DNA of 64,000 nucleotides from Desulfoferrobacter suflitae (GCF_022603395.1 NZ_JAIBKA010000002.1:372001-436000), one strand, 5' to 3'. Counted from the stretch's first letter, positions 1 through 10,089 are shown. Translations and numbers: made by a program. Notes: a model not told the origin generated them from the sequence alone.

Positions 1-1
1 A

Positions 2-631
2 ATCAGCCAGGTTCAGGTGAACCAGGCGGTTGATCTGGATTTTTCCCTGGCATTGCGGAGCTTCCTGCGGCAAGACCCCGACGTCATCCTGGTCGGTGAA
101 ATCCGCGATCTGGAAACCGCTCGCATCGCGTGTCAGGCGGCCCTGACGGGACATCTCGTGTTGGCGACAATGCATACCAACAGCGCCGTTCAGGCCGTCA
201 CCCGCTTGATGGACATCGGCGTTCAGCCCTTTATCGTGGCTCCCTCGTTAATTGGAGTGATGTGCCAGCGACTGGTGCGCAAAATCTGTGACCAGTGCAG
301 GGAAAAGTATCAGGCCTCTGCGGAAGAGATCCGCCAATTGTTCATCTGGGAGGGAAGAGAAGTTCATTTCTATCGGGGCAAGGGCTGCAAGTATTGCAAT
401 AACACAGGCTATTCGGGCAGGCTGGCGATCCACGAAATCATCGCCCTCGACAATCACCTGCGCGGCCTCATTTCGCGATCAGCCACGGTCACTGAAATTC
501 AAAAATACGCCCAAAAGTCAGGCTTCCAGAGCATGCGCTACGACGGGATCAAGAAGGTGCTGCGAGGTCTCACCACCATGGATGAAGTGCACCGTGTCAC
601 CGTAGCGGATGAAGAATCGGCGCAACTTTAG
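2..631 (+). CDS. GspE/PilB-family secretion ATPase, C-terminal part (5' end outside window)
   Basis: Hexameric ATPase that powers a type II secretion system or type IV pilus from the cytoplasmic face. The frame is open to the left edge, so the gene starts upstream; the GTG at 17 is internal. Visible are the Asp-box/Walker B region (RQDPDVILVGEIRD), the His box (TGHLVLATMHTNSAVQA) and the tetracysteine zinc motif of GspE/PilB (CDQC followed by CKYCNNTGYSGR). The Walker A lies outside the window. GspE and PilB cannot be separated from this fragment. It converges on the response regulator that ends 38 bp downstream. Confidence 0.93.
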   Translation: MSQVQVNQAVDLDFSLALRSFLRQDPDVILVGEIRDLETARIACQAALTGHLVLATMHTNSAVQAVTRLMDIGVQPFIVAPSLIGVMCQRLVRKICDQCREKYQASAEEIRQLFIWEGREVHFYRGKGCKYCNNTGYSGRLAIHEIIALDNHLRGLISRSATVTEIQKYAQKSGFQSMRYDGIKKVLRGLTTMDEVHRVTVADEESAQL

Positions 632-669
632 ATTGCGCCGCATTGCATATCGAGGGGCATCAATTGCGA

Positions 670-1062
670 CTATCCCAGGATCTGATGGATGGTGTCAAGC
701 AATTCATCGGCTTCCGGGGGCTTTTCAATGTAGGCCGCAGGTTCTGGAACTCGCTCCCCTTCATATTCATCGAGCACCTTTTGAGAATGGAAAAAAGTCT
801 TTTTTGACAGGGCAGAGACGATGATGACCGGTATGGCCTTTAGCCCGGGATCGTTTTTCAGCTCGCGGTACATGTGGATGCCGCTCTCCTTGGGCATCAT
901 GATATCCATAATGATCAGAGCGGGCATGTGTTTGCGCGCGAATTCCAGACCCTGCTGACCGTCTTCTGCGGCAATGGGTTTGTATCCGCTGGTCTCGAGC
1001 AAGGTCGTCATAAAGACGCGGATATCCAGTTCATCATCGACTACCAGAACTTTTTTCGCCAT
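670..1062 (-). CDS. single-domain response regulator (CheY-like)
   Basis: A stand-alone receiver domain of 130 residues with no output domain. The acidic pair D9/D10, the phosphoacceptor D53 (IIMDIMMP) and the conserved Lys in the YIEKP motif are all present. An insertion between beta-4 and alpha-4 (around SKKTFFHSQKV) makes it slightly longer than CheY. It is the last gene of a same-strand block with three histidine kinases and a universal stress protein, so it may act as a phosphorelay intermediate or diffusible output for those kinases; that link is inferred from position only. Confidence 0.9.
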   Translation of the reverse strand: MAKKVLVVDDELDIRVFMTTLLETSGYKPIAAEDGQQGLEFARKHMPALIIMDIMMPKESGIHMYRELKNDPGLKAIPVIIVSALSKKTFFHSQKVLDEYEGERVPEPAAYIEKPPEADELLDTIHQILG

Positions 1063-1112
1063 TATTGAGTCCCTCCAGGCCCATTGCTAAAGAATTTTCT
1101 TGCACACTCGAA

Positions 1113-1616
1113 TCAACGCATTTTACCGGGCAGCGTGAATTGCTTCGCCGGGTTTCTAATCGCCATTACATGGCAATGGGCATATTTAGAGACATTGGCT
1201 ACGGTACTGCCGCGTTCTTTGCTTCTGTCTTTCTCCGATTTGCCCGATGCACCCATTACGATCAGATCAATGTCATGGCGTTTGGCATAGCGTATGATCT
1301 CCACCTCCGGAGCGCCACATCTGATTACAAATTGATATGACTTAAAATCCCCGAGTCTTGGTTGGTAGGCTTCTTGAAGCTCCTTTTCCGCCTGCTTGGC
1401 CACATCGTCATCAAAAAATGACTGCCCGTCCTGGGACTTCTCAGCGGGCACATGCTCATCGACGATATGCCGGGAATAGGTGAACGGTGAGTGGGGTACA
1501 TGCAAAATATGCAGATTGGCGCCGTACTTCCTGGCTAAATTGAGGGCGTGCAAAAATGCAATGTTGGCGTCCTCGGAAAAATCGGTGCAAAATAATATAT
1601 TCTTGTACTCCACCAT
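1113..1616 (-). CDS. universal stress protein (UspA family)
   Basis: UspA-fold nucleotide-binding protein of 167 residues. The N-terminal strand (NILFCTDFSEDA) and the ATP-binding signature G-2x-G-9x-G-S/T (VMGASGKSEKDRSKERGST) are intact, which suggests the ATP-binding subclass. A long insertion after the first helix (around residues 40-75) is common in Usp proteins of anaerobes. It lies 61 bp downstream of a REC-kinase gene and 50 bp upstream of the single-domain regulator, in the same orientation, so co-transcription is likely. Its physiological role cannot be read from the sequence. Confidence 0.9.
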   Translation of the reverse strand: MVEYKNILFCTDFSEDANIAFLHALNLARKYGANLHILHVPHSPFTYSRHIVDEHVPAEKSQDGQSFFDDDVAKQAEKELQEAYQPRLGDFKSYQFVIRCGAPEVEIIRYAKRHDIDLIVMGASGKSEKDRSKERGSTVANVSKYAHCHVMAIRNPAKQFTLPGKMR

Positions 1617-1677
1617 GATTTTTTCCTTCTCAATTCAATTGGCTTGTCTGGTCAACCCGGTTCAGAAAAATATCGTG

Positions 1678-2850
1678 TTATGCGCACTGGCGTGCCCGAC
1701 TCACCGCTGCTGATTTGCCCCTGGGCGGCAACTTGATGGTGAAGGTAGCCCCACGTCCCTTTTGCGACTCACAGGTTATGGTCCCCCCATGTTCTTCCAC
1801 AATTTTTCTTGTGATCATTAATCCCAACCCGGTGCCTTTGGTTCCCTTGCTGCTGACAAACATCCGAAATATCTTTTCTCTGGTGGCCTCATCCATACCG
1901 CAGCCAGAGTCCTCCACCCGGTAGATCACTGCGCCGTCGTCTTGCTGCAAGGACTTCACCACAACCTTTTTTACCTGCTTGCTGCATTCAACGTCCACAC
2001 AAGCATCAATAGCGTTCGTCACTAAATTCGTCAAGCAACAGTGAACTCCTTCCAGATCAAACTCGATCTCCGGCAAATCAGGATCAATGTCCATTTCCAA
2101 CTCCACCCCACACTTTTCGGCGCGTGGCCGCATCAACTCGCACACCTCTCTAACGGGCCGGTTCGGATCCCATAGCCTGTAATCCGGAATTCTTTCCTTG
2201 GCATAATTTAACATGTCCAGGGCAAGGTTTGCGATCTTATCCACATTACCTTTGATCATTTCCCAGCCCTGGCTGAGGTACTGCTTATCATCCCGCTCGA
2301 TACCCTTTTCCAGCACAAACATGCCCCCTTTGAGCCCACCCGTTATGTTCTTGATGGCATGAGCGAGAACGGCAACTGTCTGCCCAATGGCTGCAAGTCT
2401 CTCAGATTCCACGAGTTGCCGCGTTTTTTCAGTGACCAGCCGCTCCAGATTTTCCGTATATTCCCTGAGCTTGTCCCGCATCCAGATTCTCTCGCGAGCT
2501 CTTCTCAAGGCGATTTCCAATGCTTCATCGTTTATCGGCTTGGTCACAAAATCGGCCGCGTCGAACTGCAAACTGCGTATGGCAAGTCCCATGTCCCCAT
2601 GCCCCGTGATCATAATCACTTCCGTGTCGGGGCTCTCCTGCTTGATCTTGCGCAGCAGTTCGACTCCGTCCATGCCCGGCATCTTAATATCCGTCAGCAC
2701 CAGCGGGGGCCGCCTTGTTCTGAATATGCCTAAGGCCTCCTCTCCATTGCTGGCAGTGAGAACATCATAACCACTGTCAGCCAGGGATATGCTCAGCACC
2801 TTGCGAATGCCCTCTTCATCATCAACCAGCAGGATGGTATCCTTCATCAA
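1678..2850 (-). CDS. REC-histidine kinase (receiver at N-terminus)
   Basis: Soluble protein of 390 residues: an N-terminal receiver (D10/D11, phosphoacceptor D54 in VLTDIKMPG, TKPIND motif), a coiled linker at about 120-150, a dimerisation/phosphotransfer helix with H164 (AVLAHAIKN) and a HATPase domain with N box (NLVTNAIDA), G1 (DSGCGMDE) and G2 (GTKGTGLGLMI). There is no transmembrane segment. Its start overlaps the stop of the upstream haem kinase gene by 4 bp (ATGA), so the two are translationally coupled. The receiver probably takes phosphate from, or is controlled by, a partner kinase. Confidence 0.93.
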   Translation of the reverse strand: MMKDTILLVDDEEGIRKVLSISLADSGYDVLTASNGEEALGIFRTRRPPLVLTDIKMPGMDGVELLRKIKQESPDTEVIMITGHGDMGLAIRSLQFDAADFVTKPINDEALEIALRRARERIWMRDKLREYTENLERLVTEKTRQLVESERLAAIGQTVAVLAHAIKNITGGLKGGMFVLEKGIERDDKQYLSQGWEMIKGNVDKIANLALDMLNYAKERIPDYRLWDPNRPVREVCELMRPRAEKCGVELEMDIDPDLPEIEFDLEGVHCCLTNLVTNAIDACVDVECSKQVKKVVVKSLQQDDGAVIYRVEDSGCGMDEATREKIFRMFVSSKGTKGTGLGLMITRKIVEEHGGTITCESQKGRGATFTIKLPPRGKSAAVSRARQCA

Positions 2851-5129
2851 ACCTCGCTCGCTACGGGAAGCTGTATTATGAACTCAGAACCCTCATCTTC
2901 CGTGGTCTTGACTCGAATGGTGCCGTCGTAATCCTGAACAATGCCGTAACTGATTGATAGGCCAAGCCCTGTACCTTTGCCCACTTTCTTGGTGGTAAAA
3001 AAGGGTTCGAAAATCTTATCCAACACCGAATCGGGGATACCCGGTCCGCTATCTTTCACCGATACGGTCACCTTGCCGCTTTCGTAAAATGTTCGCAAAA
3101 TTATTCTCTTGACAACATCCTTGCTGAAAGATTTATCAACTTTTTCTTCAATGGCGTCTCGTGCATTGATCAGCAGGTTGATGAAAACCTGTTCGAGTCT
3201 GTTGGAATTTGCCAAAACCGCCGGCAGATTCTCATCAAACTGTGTCACTATCTCGATTTCTCTCAATTTCAGCTGCTGGCTGAAAATCTCCATCGCCTTT
3301 TTGAGTGGTTCATTGATCTGCACGGCCTCCTTTTTCACTTCGGATTTGCGGCCGAACTCGCGCAAGTGATTGATGATATTAGAAGCGCGATCCACATGGC
3401 TGTCGATCTCCTCGGCCATGGTCTTGAGTATCTCTTCTTTAATCTTTTGACCTCTGACGACTTTCTTGATGAGAAAACTACTCGCCGTCTTGATGACCGA
3501 AAGAGGTTGGTTCAATTCGTGCGCGATGCCCGTGGCCATCTCTCCCAGTGTCGCCATTTTGCTCGCCTGGATCAGCTGCTGTTCGGCAAGCAGTCGCTTG
3601 GTGATGTCACTGGTGGTGACCAACAGCGCTTCCCGCCCCATGTATTCAGATGGTGAAATGCGCACATTGGCATAAATGAGCCTGCCGTCCTTGGTCAACT
3701 GCCGCACTTGGCTGAGGGCATCGGAATTTCTGATGTCCAAAGCATAATTCTGATGTTCCGATTCTTCGAAGAGCATGAGGAACGAGTTTTTCACCAATTC
3801 CTGTTTGTCGAAGCCGTAAACGCTTTTTACGACGTCGTTGCAATCGAGAATGATCAAATTCCTTCTGTCCAAAACAAATATCGGATTGGGAATGTTATTG
3901 AATATATCCCGGTATTTTTGTTCGGACTTTCGAATCTCCTCTTCAAGCCGCTTCATTCCTGTAATATCGAGGCTGACCTCCATGACCGCGGTGATCTCGC
4001 CGGAAACGTCCCTGATGGGTGAGCTCCATGCAATCCAGTGCGATACCTTACCGTCCTTGGTAATTCCCGATTCCTCGCTGGAATGTGCCTGTCCGTCGGC
4101 AAAGGTCATCATCACCGGGCAAACTTCACATGGCTCCGACCGGTTCTTGTACACCTCATAACAATAATCCCCCGGATTCGCTTCGAAATGGCGGGTGAAT
4201 TCGCGATTGTACCGGAGTATCCTAAGATTCCTGTCCTGCACGGTAATGAAGCACGGAACCTGTTCAAACAGTTCTTGATATTCATATCGCTGCTTATTCA
4301 ATTCTTCCTGCTTCTCACTTATCTTCTTGCCCATCTGGCTGATCGCGATGGCCAGTTGACCGATTTCACCTTCCCAACCCGTTTCCATCTGATGATCATA
4401 TTCACCCTGCCCGATCAGCCGCGTACAGGTGATCAATTTGTTGATAGGTCGGTTCACAAACATCCACAAAAAAGTGCCGATTATCGCAGAAGCTGCCAGA
4501 AAACTGATGACAGCCAAAACCAGGATCCAGCGCTCATAAGATTGGATCTCTTCATCCGTGGCCGCCAGAGATACCACAACATCGAGAGCGCCCAAAACTT
4601 TTTTGTCGCCGGGATGAACATGGCAGACATCCGTAGTGCAGCTGGGTTCATTATAAATGGGGCTGATGAGCCCCAACAAGCGGTATCCCGCCTCTGGAGC
4701 GGCAAAAATTCGAGTTCTCTGGCTGATATCCACCTTTTCCCTGGGGGGATCGGTACGATGGCAAATATAACACGCGTCTGCTTTGATGTTGGTGGTTTGA
4801 TCCACCTCAGTGGGAACATTCGAGAACTTTATCTGTCCTTCTTTATTAAAAATGCGGATATTTTCAATTCCCTTCTGCCTGCCGATATTCTTGATTATTT
4901 CATTGATATCCTCGCGCGAATTCAACATCATGGCATAATGGGTCCCCAGTCTGATGGTGTTTCCCAGGCGCTCGACCTCCAGCACGATGTTGTTGAGACT
5001 ATTCTGTTTTTGGTACTTTATGTTGAAATACGACCAAGTAGAAATACTGATGAACAGCACCAGCCCAACCAGCAGGATGAGACGGAGGATCAGGCTGTGG
5101 TAGATCATCATTATGATTTTATGCGGCAT
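2847..5129 (-). CDS. membrane sensor histidine kinase with periplasmic c-type haem motifs, HAMP and two PAS domains
   Basis: Protein of 760 residues. TM1 is at about 15-33, the periplasmic sensor at 34-200, TM2 at 201-226, HAMP at 227-280, PAS1 at 285-390, PAS2 at 405-510, then HisKA with H537 ([10 protein letters not shown]) and a HATPase domain. The periplasmic part carries a CxxCH motif (C120-C123-H124) and a CX4CH motif (C164-C169-H170), both known c-type haem attachment patterns, so the domain probably binds one or two haems and senses redox state or a gas ligand. PAS1 has a C-x10-C-x2-C cluster (C323, C334, C337). An AGGT element 7 nt before the ATG at 5129 supports the start. The 240 bp upstream may hold its own promoter. 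Confidence 0.9.
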   Translation of the reverse strand: MPHKIIMMIYHSLILRLILLVGLVLFISISTWSYFNIKYQKQNSLNNIVLEVERLGNTIRLGTHYAMMLNSREDINEIIKNIGRQKGIENIRIFNKEGQIKFSNVPTEVDQTTNIKADACYICHRTDPPREKVDISQRTRIFAAPEAGYRLLGLISPIYNEPSCTTDVCHVHPGDKKVLGALDVVVSLAATDEEIQSYERWILVLAVISFLAASAIIGTFLWMFVNRPINKLITCTRLIGQGEYDHQMETGWEGEIGQLAIAISQMGKKISEKQEELNKQRYEYQELFEQVPCFITVQDRNLRILRYNREFTRHFEANPGDYCYEVYKNRSEPCEVCPVMMTFADGQAHSSEESGITKDGKVSHWIAWSSPIRDVSGEITAVMEVSLDITGMKRLEEEIRKSEQKYRDIFNNIPNPIFVLDRRNLIILDCNDVVKSVYGFDKQELVKNSFLMLFEESEHQNYALDIRNSDALSQVRQLTKDGRLIYANVRISPSEYMGREALLVTTSDITKRLLAEQQLIQASKMATLGEMATGIAHELNQPLSVIKTASSFLIKKVVRGQKIKEEILKTMAEEIDSHVDRASNIINHLREFGRKSEVKKEAVQINEPLKKAMEIFSQQLKLREIEIVTQFDENLPAVLANSNRLEQVFINLLINARDAIEEKVDKSFSKDVVKRIILRTFYESGKVTVSVKDSGPGIPDSVLDKIFEPFFTTKKVGKGTGLGLSISYGIVQDYDGTIRVKTTEDEGSEFIIQLPVASEV

Positions 5130-5370
5130 GGCATAGACCTGCTCGCTTGAACCAGGGCTTGAGTCACAGGGAATGTTCTCGGGGGCAATCCCACGCGATT
5201 TTGAACCATGCGGTTTTGCAACCGCCCACCCTGTGGATCCCGCATGGAGTGAAGCTGCGTCGGCAGCGTACTATAAAAACTAGTAACAATGTGCACTTAC
5301 ACGAAAAATGTAGCTTAAAACAACATATCGGTCAAGGCGCATGACGCATTCGCCGTGCGCAGCCATGCTT

Positions 5371-6942
5371 TCAGCTCCCTGAGACTTCTCCCGTTTCCTG
5401 TTTGAGCGGAAGCTTGAGAGCAAACCGTGTCCCTTTGCCCACCTCACTCTGAACACTGATTGCACCTTTGTGACGATCAATGATTCCGTATACCGTCGAC
5501 AGCCCCAATCCGAGCCCCTTACCCTCTTTCTTGGTGGTAAAAAACGGATCAAAAATGTAGTTCAGGTCTTCTTTTGCAATGCCGACGCCATTGTCGGTTA
5601 TGGCAACCTCCACCACCTTTTTATCGGGGTTGAATGAACTTTCAATGAGGATGTCGCCGCCCCTGGGCATGGCATCAATGGCATTGAAGATGAGATTGAT
5701 GACACATTGCTGCAGTTGACTGAAGTCTCCAAGAACCATCGGCATATCTGTCTGCAGACGAGTTGTGATGCGGATATTCTGCAGGATGAGCTTATGTTCA
5801 CTGAGGAGAATGCATTTTTTTAGCAACTCGTTGATGTCCACGGCGCTGAATTCCAGCCTGGACTTGCGGGAAAAGGCCAGCAGGTTGGAAACAATTTTCG
5901 AGCATCGGCTGATTTCACTCTCCATGAGGCCGAGGTAGGACTGAAACTTCTCTGTGCTTTCAGAGCTCAATGCGCCCCTGCTGAGGATTTTGATCATGAG
6001 GCGTGTGTAATTGAGAATACCCGAGAGGGGGTTGTTGATTTCATGCACCACACTGGCCGCCAGTTTTCCCAAAGAAATCATTTTATCCTGATGCAGCAGC
6101 CTGGCCTGATCCGCAAATTGCTGGGCCATCTTTCGGATATCCCTGAGGTCCCGGAAGAACCCAACCACCCCAATTTCCTCCTCCTCCTGGAATAGAACCG
6201 TTGCGGAAAGCTGCACGGGAATCTTATTGCCCGCTTTGGAAATCAATGTGCTTTCATACAAATAGAGCCTGTTTCTGCCGCCATATTCCTCCGCATACAG
6301 TTTCTTGTAGAATTTCTCGACTTCCCCCAAAGAAAAGAATTGATACAACGACATCCTGTCGACCACCTTATCTTTGCTGTAGCCGAGCATCTGTTCCATG
6401 CTTTTGTTGAAGATGAGGACCCTGCCCTCGCTGTCACACGCGATGATCCCGTCAATGGAGCTTTCGATCAAATTTCTCTGAAAGTGAAAGGTCTTGGCCA
6501 GTTCTTCAGCCGTCTCCATCCACCTTTCTTCAATGAGTGCAGTGTAATCCTTCAGGTCCTTACGCGTAGTGTAGCGCTCTTCGGCCCGTTTTAATGCCAC
6601 CCAGAGGGCGTCATCATTAATTGGTTTGGTGATAAAGTCGGAGGCGTCGAGCTGCAGAGCTTTAATGGCCAATTCGATTTCACTGAATGCAGTGATCACA
6701 ATGACCTCGACGTCGGTGTCCAATTCTTTTATTCTCTTGAGAACCTCGATTCCGTCAATGCCCGGCATGCGAATATCGGTGATGACAATCTTGGGCCGCT
6801 CTTTACCGCACAACGCCACCCCGCTTTCCCCGTCGGCAGCCGTCAAGACCTCATAACCCGCATCCTGCAAGGCAATGGACATCACTTTTCGAATCCCGGG
6901 ATCGTCATCGATGAGCAATAGCTTCCAGTCTTTGCGCACCAT
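5371..6942 (-). CDS. REC-PAS-histidine kinase
   Basis: Soluble hybrid kinase of 523 residues: receiver at 1-125 (phosphoacceptor D56 in VITDIRMPG), PAS at about 155-270, HisKA with H300 (SVVHEINNPLSG) and a HATPase domain (NLIFNAIDAM, DNGVGI, GKGLGLGLSTV). I chose the ATG at 6942 because GGAG lies 8 nt before it; an upstream in-frame TTG at 6960 would sit inside the folD terminator. It is the first gene of a signalling block of five. REC-PAS-kinase proteins usually act as intermediates or modulators in multi-step relays; no DNA-binding output is present in this block. Confidence 0.92.
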   Translation of the reverse strand: MVRKDWKLLLIDDDPGIRKVMSIALQDAGYEVLTAADGESGVALCGKERPKIVITDIRMPGIDGIEVLKRIKELDTDVEVIVITAFSEIELAIKALQLDASDFITKPINDDALWVALKRAEERYTTRKDLKDYTALIEERWMETAEELAKTFHFQRNLIESSIDGIIACDSEGRVLIFNKSMEQMLGYSKDKVVDRMSLYQFFSLGEVEKFYKKLYAEEYGGRNRLYLYESTLISKAGNKIPVQLSATVLFQEEEEIGVVGFFRDLRDIRKMAQQFADQARLLHQDKMISLGKLAASVVHEINNPLSGILNYTRLMIKILSRGALSSESTEKFQSYLGLMESEISRCSKIVSNLLAFSRKSRLEFSAVDINELLKKCILLSEHKLILQNIRITTRLQTDMPMVLGDFSQLQQCVINLIFNAIDAMPRGGDILIESSFNPDKKVVEVAITDNGVGIAKEDLNYIFDPFFTTKKEGKGLGLGLSTVYGIIDRHKGAISVQSEVGKGTRFALKLPLKQETGEVSGS

Positions 6943-6954
6943 CTTCTGGGCTCC

Positions 6955-6988
6955 AAACAAAAAAACCCGTGGAAAGGTTTCCCACGGG
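6955..6988 (-). terminator. Rho-independent terminator of the fhs-folD transcript
   Basis: On the minus strand a 7-bp stem CCCGTGG/CCACGGG (6966-6972 with 6982-6988) is followed by a T-rich run (complement of the A tract at 6955-6965). It starts 31 bp after the folD stop codon and separates folD from the kinase gene downstream on the same strand. Confidence 0.85.
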
Positions 6989-7019
6989 CCGATATTTGAT
7001 AATGACGGTAGCAGTTGCG

Positions 7020-7910
7020 TTAGTCTTTGATGTTATGGTGCAGCTTGCAGCCTCGAACCGTGTTCTTCATGAGCATGGTGATGGTCATCGGTCCCACGCC
7101 GCCCGGAACAGGAGTGATGGCGCTGGCGACTTCCACCGCTTCGTCAAAAGCCACATCACCCTTTAAGATTCTCTTGCCGTCAGCGGTTTTGCCCACTTCG
7201 TTTACACCGACATCGATGACCACAGCACCGGGCTTAATCATATCACCCTTGACATATTCCGTCACGCCGGCCGCCGCAATAACGATGTCCGCACGCTTGG
7301 TGTGAAACTTGACATCTTTTGTCCGGGTGTGACATACGGTAACCGTCGCGTTGGCCCCTGGGCCCTTCTGCATGAGCATCACAGCAATCGGCTTGCCGAC
7401 AATGTTCGAACGACCCACCACCGCTACTTCAGCTCCCGACACCTCGGTGCCCGAACGAATCAGCAGCTCTTGAATGCCGGCAGGGGTACAGGGCAGATAA
7501 TCGGGTTCACCGATCATCAGTTTGCCTACGTTCACCGGATGGAATGCATCGACATCCTTGCTCGGATCGATTGCCAGCAGAATTTTATTTTCATTCACAC
7601 CCTTAGGGAGAGGCAACTGGACAAGAATTCCATCAATTTGTGGATCTTTATTGTACTTATCAATCAACGCCAGCAGTTTGTCTTCACTCAGGTCGGCGGG
7701 CTGATTGTCCTGAACGGAATGGAAACCCAGTTCATGGGCTGTTTTTTGCTTGGCTCTGACATAGCTTTGAGAAGCTGGATTTTCTCCCACCAGGATAGTC
7801 ACCAAACCCGGCACCACTCCGTGTTTTTCCTTCAAACTCTCGACTTCTTTCTTCAGCTCGGCTCGAATTTCCTTAGCTACCTCGGCACCTTTGAGCAATT
7901 TAGCCGGCAT
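7020..7910 (-). CDS. folD: bifunctional methylenetetrahydrofolate dehydrogenase / methenyltetrahydrofolate cyclohydrolase FolD
   Basis: Interconverts methylene-, methenyl- and 10-formyl-tetrahydrofolate in the cytoplasm, with NAD(P)H. The 296 residues match the usual FolD length. The substrate-binding region SYVRAKQKTAHELGF contains the conserved Tyr and catalytic Lys; DGILVQLPLP and KDVDAFHPVNVG follow, and the Rossmann part has GRSNIVGKP. AAGGAGG stands just before the ATG. The gene follows fhs on the same strand, so the two form the tetrahydrofolate section of a Wood-Ljungdahl-type or biosynthetic one-carbon route; direction of flux cannot be told. Confidence 0.97.
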   Translation of the reverse strand: MPAKLLKGAEVAKEIRAELKKEVESLKEKHGVVPGLVTILVGENPASQSYVRAKQKTAHELGFHSVQDNQPADLSEDKLLALIDKYNKDPQIDGILVQLPLPKGVNENKILLAIDPSKDVDAFHPVNVGKLMIGEPDYLPCTPAGIQELLIRSGTEVSGAEVAVVGRSNIVGKPIAVMLMQKGPGANATVTVCHTRTKDVKFHTKRADIVIAAAGVTEYVKGDMIKPGAVVIDVGVNEVGKTADGKRILKGDVAFDEAVEVASAITPVPGGVGPMTITMLMKNTVRGCKLHHNIKD

Positions 7911-7924
7911 AGTTATTCCTCCTT

Positions 7925-7958
7925 AAAAATGACGGGCAGGGCATGGTCTGCCCCGCCC
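7925..7958 (-). terminator. terminator-like hairpin between fhs and folD
   Basis: On the minus strand a 10-bp stem with one G-U pair (7949-7958 with 7934-7943, loop of 5 nt) is followed 4 nt later by five T residues, just before the folD ribosome-binding site. It could be a leaky terminator that lowers folD expression relative to fhs, or an mRNA 3'-end stabiliser for fhs. Confidence 0.6.
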
Positions 7959-8005
7959 ATGACAGAGTCCTCGTGGTTAACTATAGGATATCATCGGGCT
8001 GCGCG

Positions 8006-9769
8006 TTAGAACAATCCCATCACCTTACCCGTTTTGGTATCCACATCGATGCGGCGGAACGCAGGATCCGAAGAAGTTCCAGGCATCAGGCTGATGGCGC
8101 CGGCACACGGACAAAGGAACTTGGCACCGGAGTAGATCAAAACGTCGCGAATCGGCAGAGTCCATCCCTTGGGAACGCCCTTCACCGCCGGATCATGAGT
8201 GAGGCTCAAATGGGTTTTCACCATCATAGTGGCAAAATCGTCATACTTGGAATCCGCTTCCAGCATTTTGGCTTTGGCTTCCGCTTCCGGAGTCCAGGAA
8301 ACACCATCGGCACCGTAAACCTCTTTGGCGATCATGGCGACACGATCCCGCAGTTTCATCTCCATGGGATAGAGGAACTTGAATTCGCTCTTTTCGTTAC
8401 ACGCATCGATGACGGCGTCGGCGAATTCCAACGCACCTTCTCCGCCCTTGGCCCAGTGCTCGGACAATGCACAACGGGCACCGGCAGCTTCGGCATGCTT
8501 GCGCACTAGAGCGATCTCGTCTTTGGTATCGGTATGGAAGGCATTGATGCAAACGACCGGATTCATGCCGGATTTGCGAATGGTGTTGATGTGGTGCACC
8601 ATATTGGGAATGCCTTTTTCCAGCAGTTGCAGGTTTTCCTTGGTGTATTCTTCCGGTAAAGGAAGACCGGCAACAACCTTGGGACCGCCACCATGCATTT
8701 TGAGGGCCCGAATGGTTGTCGTCAGAACGGACACGTGAGGCTTCAACCCGCTGAAACGGCATTTCACGTTCCAGAATTTTTCGAACCCGATGTCGGCTGC
8801 GAAACCGCTTTCGGTGACATGATAATCAAACAGCTTGAGGCCAACCCGGTCGGCAATGATGGAAGACTGGCCTACCGCAATATTGGCGAACGGTCCGGCG
8901 TGAACCATACAAGGCTGGTATTCGGCAGTGCACATCAGAGTGGGGTTGATGGTGTTGCGCATGAAAGCGGTCATGGCGCCGCCGACTTCCAAATCTTTGG
9001 TAGTCACAGGCTTGCCGGTCTTGTCAAAGGCCACCGTGATGTTATCCAGTCTTTCCCTGAGGTCCGGCAGGTCCCTGACAATGGAAAGAATGGCCATCAA
9101 TTCGGAACTTACCGCAATACCGAATCTCGATTGCATGGTGAAACCGTCAAACCGTCCCCCCAGCCCGATGACGATATTGCGCAGGGCCTGGGCGCAAAAA
9201 TCAATGATCCAGCCCATTTCAATACGGGTTGGGTCGACGTCCAAGCGGCGCATCTTGGTCAATCGCTGCAACTGCTCATCAGTGTAGTTTCTTTCGTGTT
9301 GCATGCGGGCGGTGAGGGCAACCATGGCCAGGTTGTGAGCATTCATGATATCGTTGATGTCGCCCGTAAGACCCATGGAAAATTCGGTCATGGGAATCAG
9401 CAATGAATTGCCGCCGCCCGCGGCGGTGCCCTTGATGTTCATGGTGGGGCCACCGGAGGGTTGGCGCAAGCAACCACCAACGTTCACTCCACGTTTCCCC
9501 AAACCTTCCATGAGACCGCAGGAGGTAGTGCTTTTCCCTTCTCCAAGCGGAGTGGGGGTAATTGCGGTAACTTCGATGTATTTTCCATCGGGTTTGTCTT
9601 TGAGACGATTCATGATGTTAATGAAGTCAAGTCGGCATAATCTACCCGCAGGGATGACCTCGTCATCTTTCAGGCCCAACTTTTCCTGCCAATCCTTGGG
9701 GGTGGGCATGTTCTTTTCCGCTTCGTCGGAAATCTGCCAGTCTTTCATTTCTACCGCATTATAGGGCAT
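8006..9769 (-). CDS. fhs: formate-tetrahydrofolate ligase (formyl-THF synthetase)
   Basis: ATP-dependent ligation of formate to tetrahydrofolate giving 10-formyl-THF, run in reverse by some syntrophic oxidisers. The 587 residues include the P-loop [10 protein letters not shown], the [11 protein letters not shown]-type region and the C-terminal [12 protein letters not shown]-type end typical of the family. GGAGG precedes the ATG at 9769. The N-terminus has a roughly 35-residue extension before the conserved [10 protein letters not shown] segment, within the normal range. With folD downstream and CooC- and corrinoid-activator genes elsewhere in the window, an acetyl-CoA-pathway role is plausible. 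Confidence 0.97.
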   Translation of the reverse strand: MPYNAVEMKDWQISDEAEKNMPTPKDWQEKLGLKDDEVIPAGRLCRLDFINIMNRLKDKPDGKYIEVTAITPTPLGEGKSTTSCGLMEGLGKRGVNVGGCLRQPSGGPTMNIKGTAAGGGNSLLIPMTEFSMGLTGDINDIMNAHNLAMVALTARMQHERNYTDEQLQRLTKMRRLDVDPTRIEMGWIIDFCAQALRNIVIGLGGRFDGFTMQSRFGIAVSSELMAILSIVRDLPDLRERLDNITVAFDKTGKPVTTKDLEVGGAMTAFMRNTINPTLMCTAEYQPCMVHAGPFANIAVGQSSIIADRVGLKLFDYHVTESGFAADIGFEKFWNVKCRFSGLKPHVSVLTTTIRALKMHGGGPKVVAGLPLPEEYTKENLQLLEKGIPNMVHHINTIRKSGMNPVVCINAFHTDTKDEIALVRKHAEAAGARCALSEHWAKGGEGALEFADAVIDACNEKSEFKFLYPMEMKLRDRVAMIAKEVYGADGVSWTPEAEAKAKMLEADSKYDDFATMMVKTHLSLTHDPAVKGVPKGWTLPIRDVLIYSGAKFLCPCAGAISLMPGTSSDPAFRRIDVDTKTGKVMGLF

Positions 9770-10060
9770 GTTTATACTCCTCCTTTTCGATTTGGGGCAT
9801 TATCCAGATGAACATTTGCATCGTAGCATTTTACTCCAGCCAACAATCTCGGTGCAATGCGCTGTTTTCACCTCCCTTTTCTTTTTATACAGTGGCCCAT
9901 AGATATGGATACGATTCGCAGCTAACTTCTGTTACAAGTAAGACGATGAGAAAATGGAGAAATCAGGCCGGTTTTAAGTTTAAGAGGTCGGGCTGTCACC
10001 AACGTTTCTTCTGCCTCGCCCAAAAATTCATACAAGATATTTTTTTCACAATACAGCGCA

Positions 10061-10089
10061 ACCCTACTTGAGCCGGATTTCTTTGTCAA
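10061..10089 (-). promoter_or_regulatory. candidate sigma70-type promoter for fhs
   Basis: Minus strand: perfect -35 TTGACA (10084-10089), 17-bp spacer, weak -10 TAGGGT (10061-10066) that keeps only the T1, A2 and final T. It would give a leader of about 285 nt before fhs. Confidence 0.35.

Noticed and set aside
2237-2245. Perfect DnaA box TTATCCACA
   Set aside because: A single copy inside a kinase coding sequence; no cluster, so not an origin.
4038-5150. 370-codon plus-strand ORF opposite the haem kinase
   Set aside because: Antisense shadow of a gene with clear conserved domains; no recognisable product.
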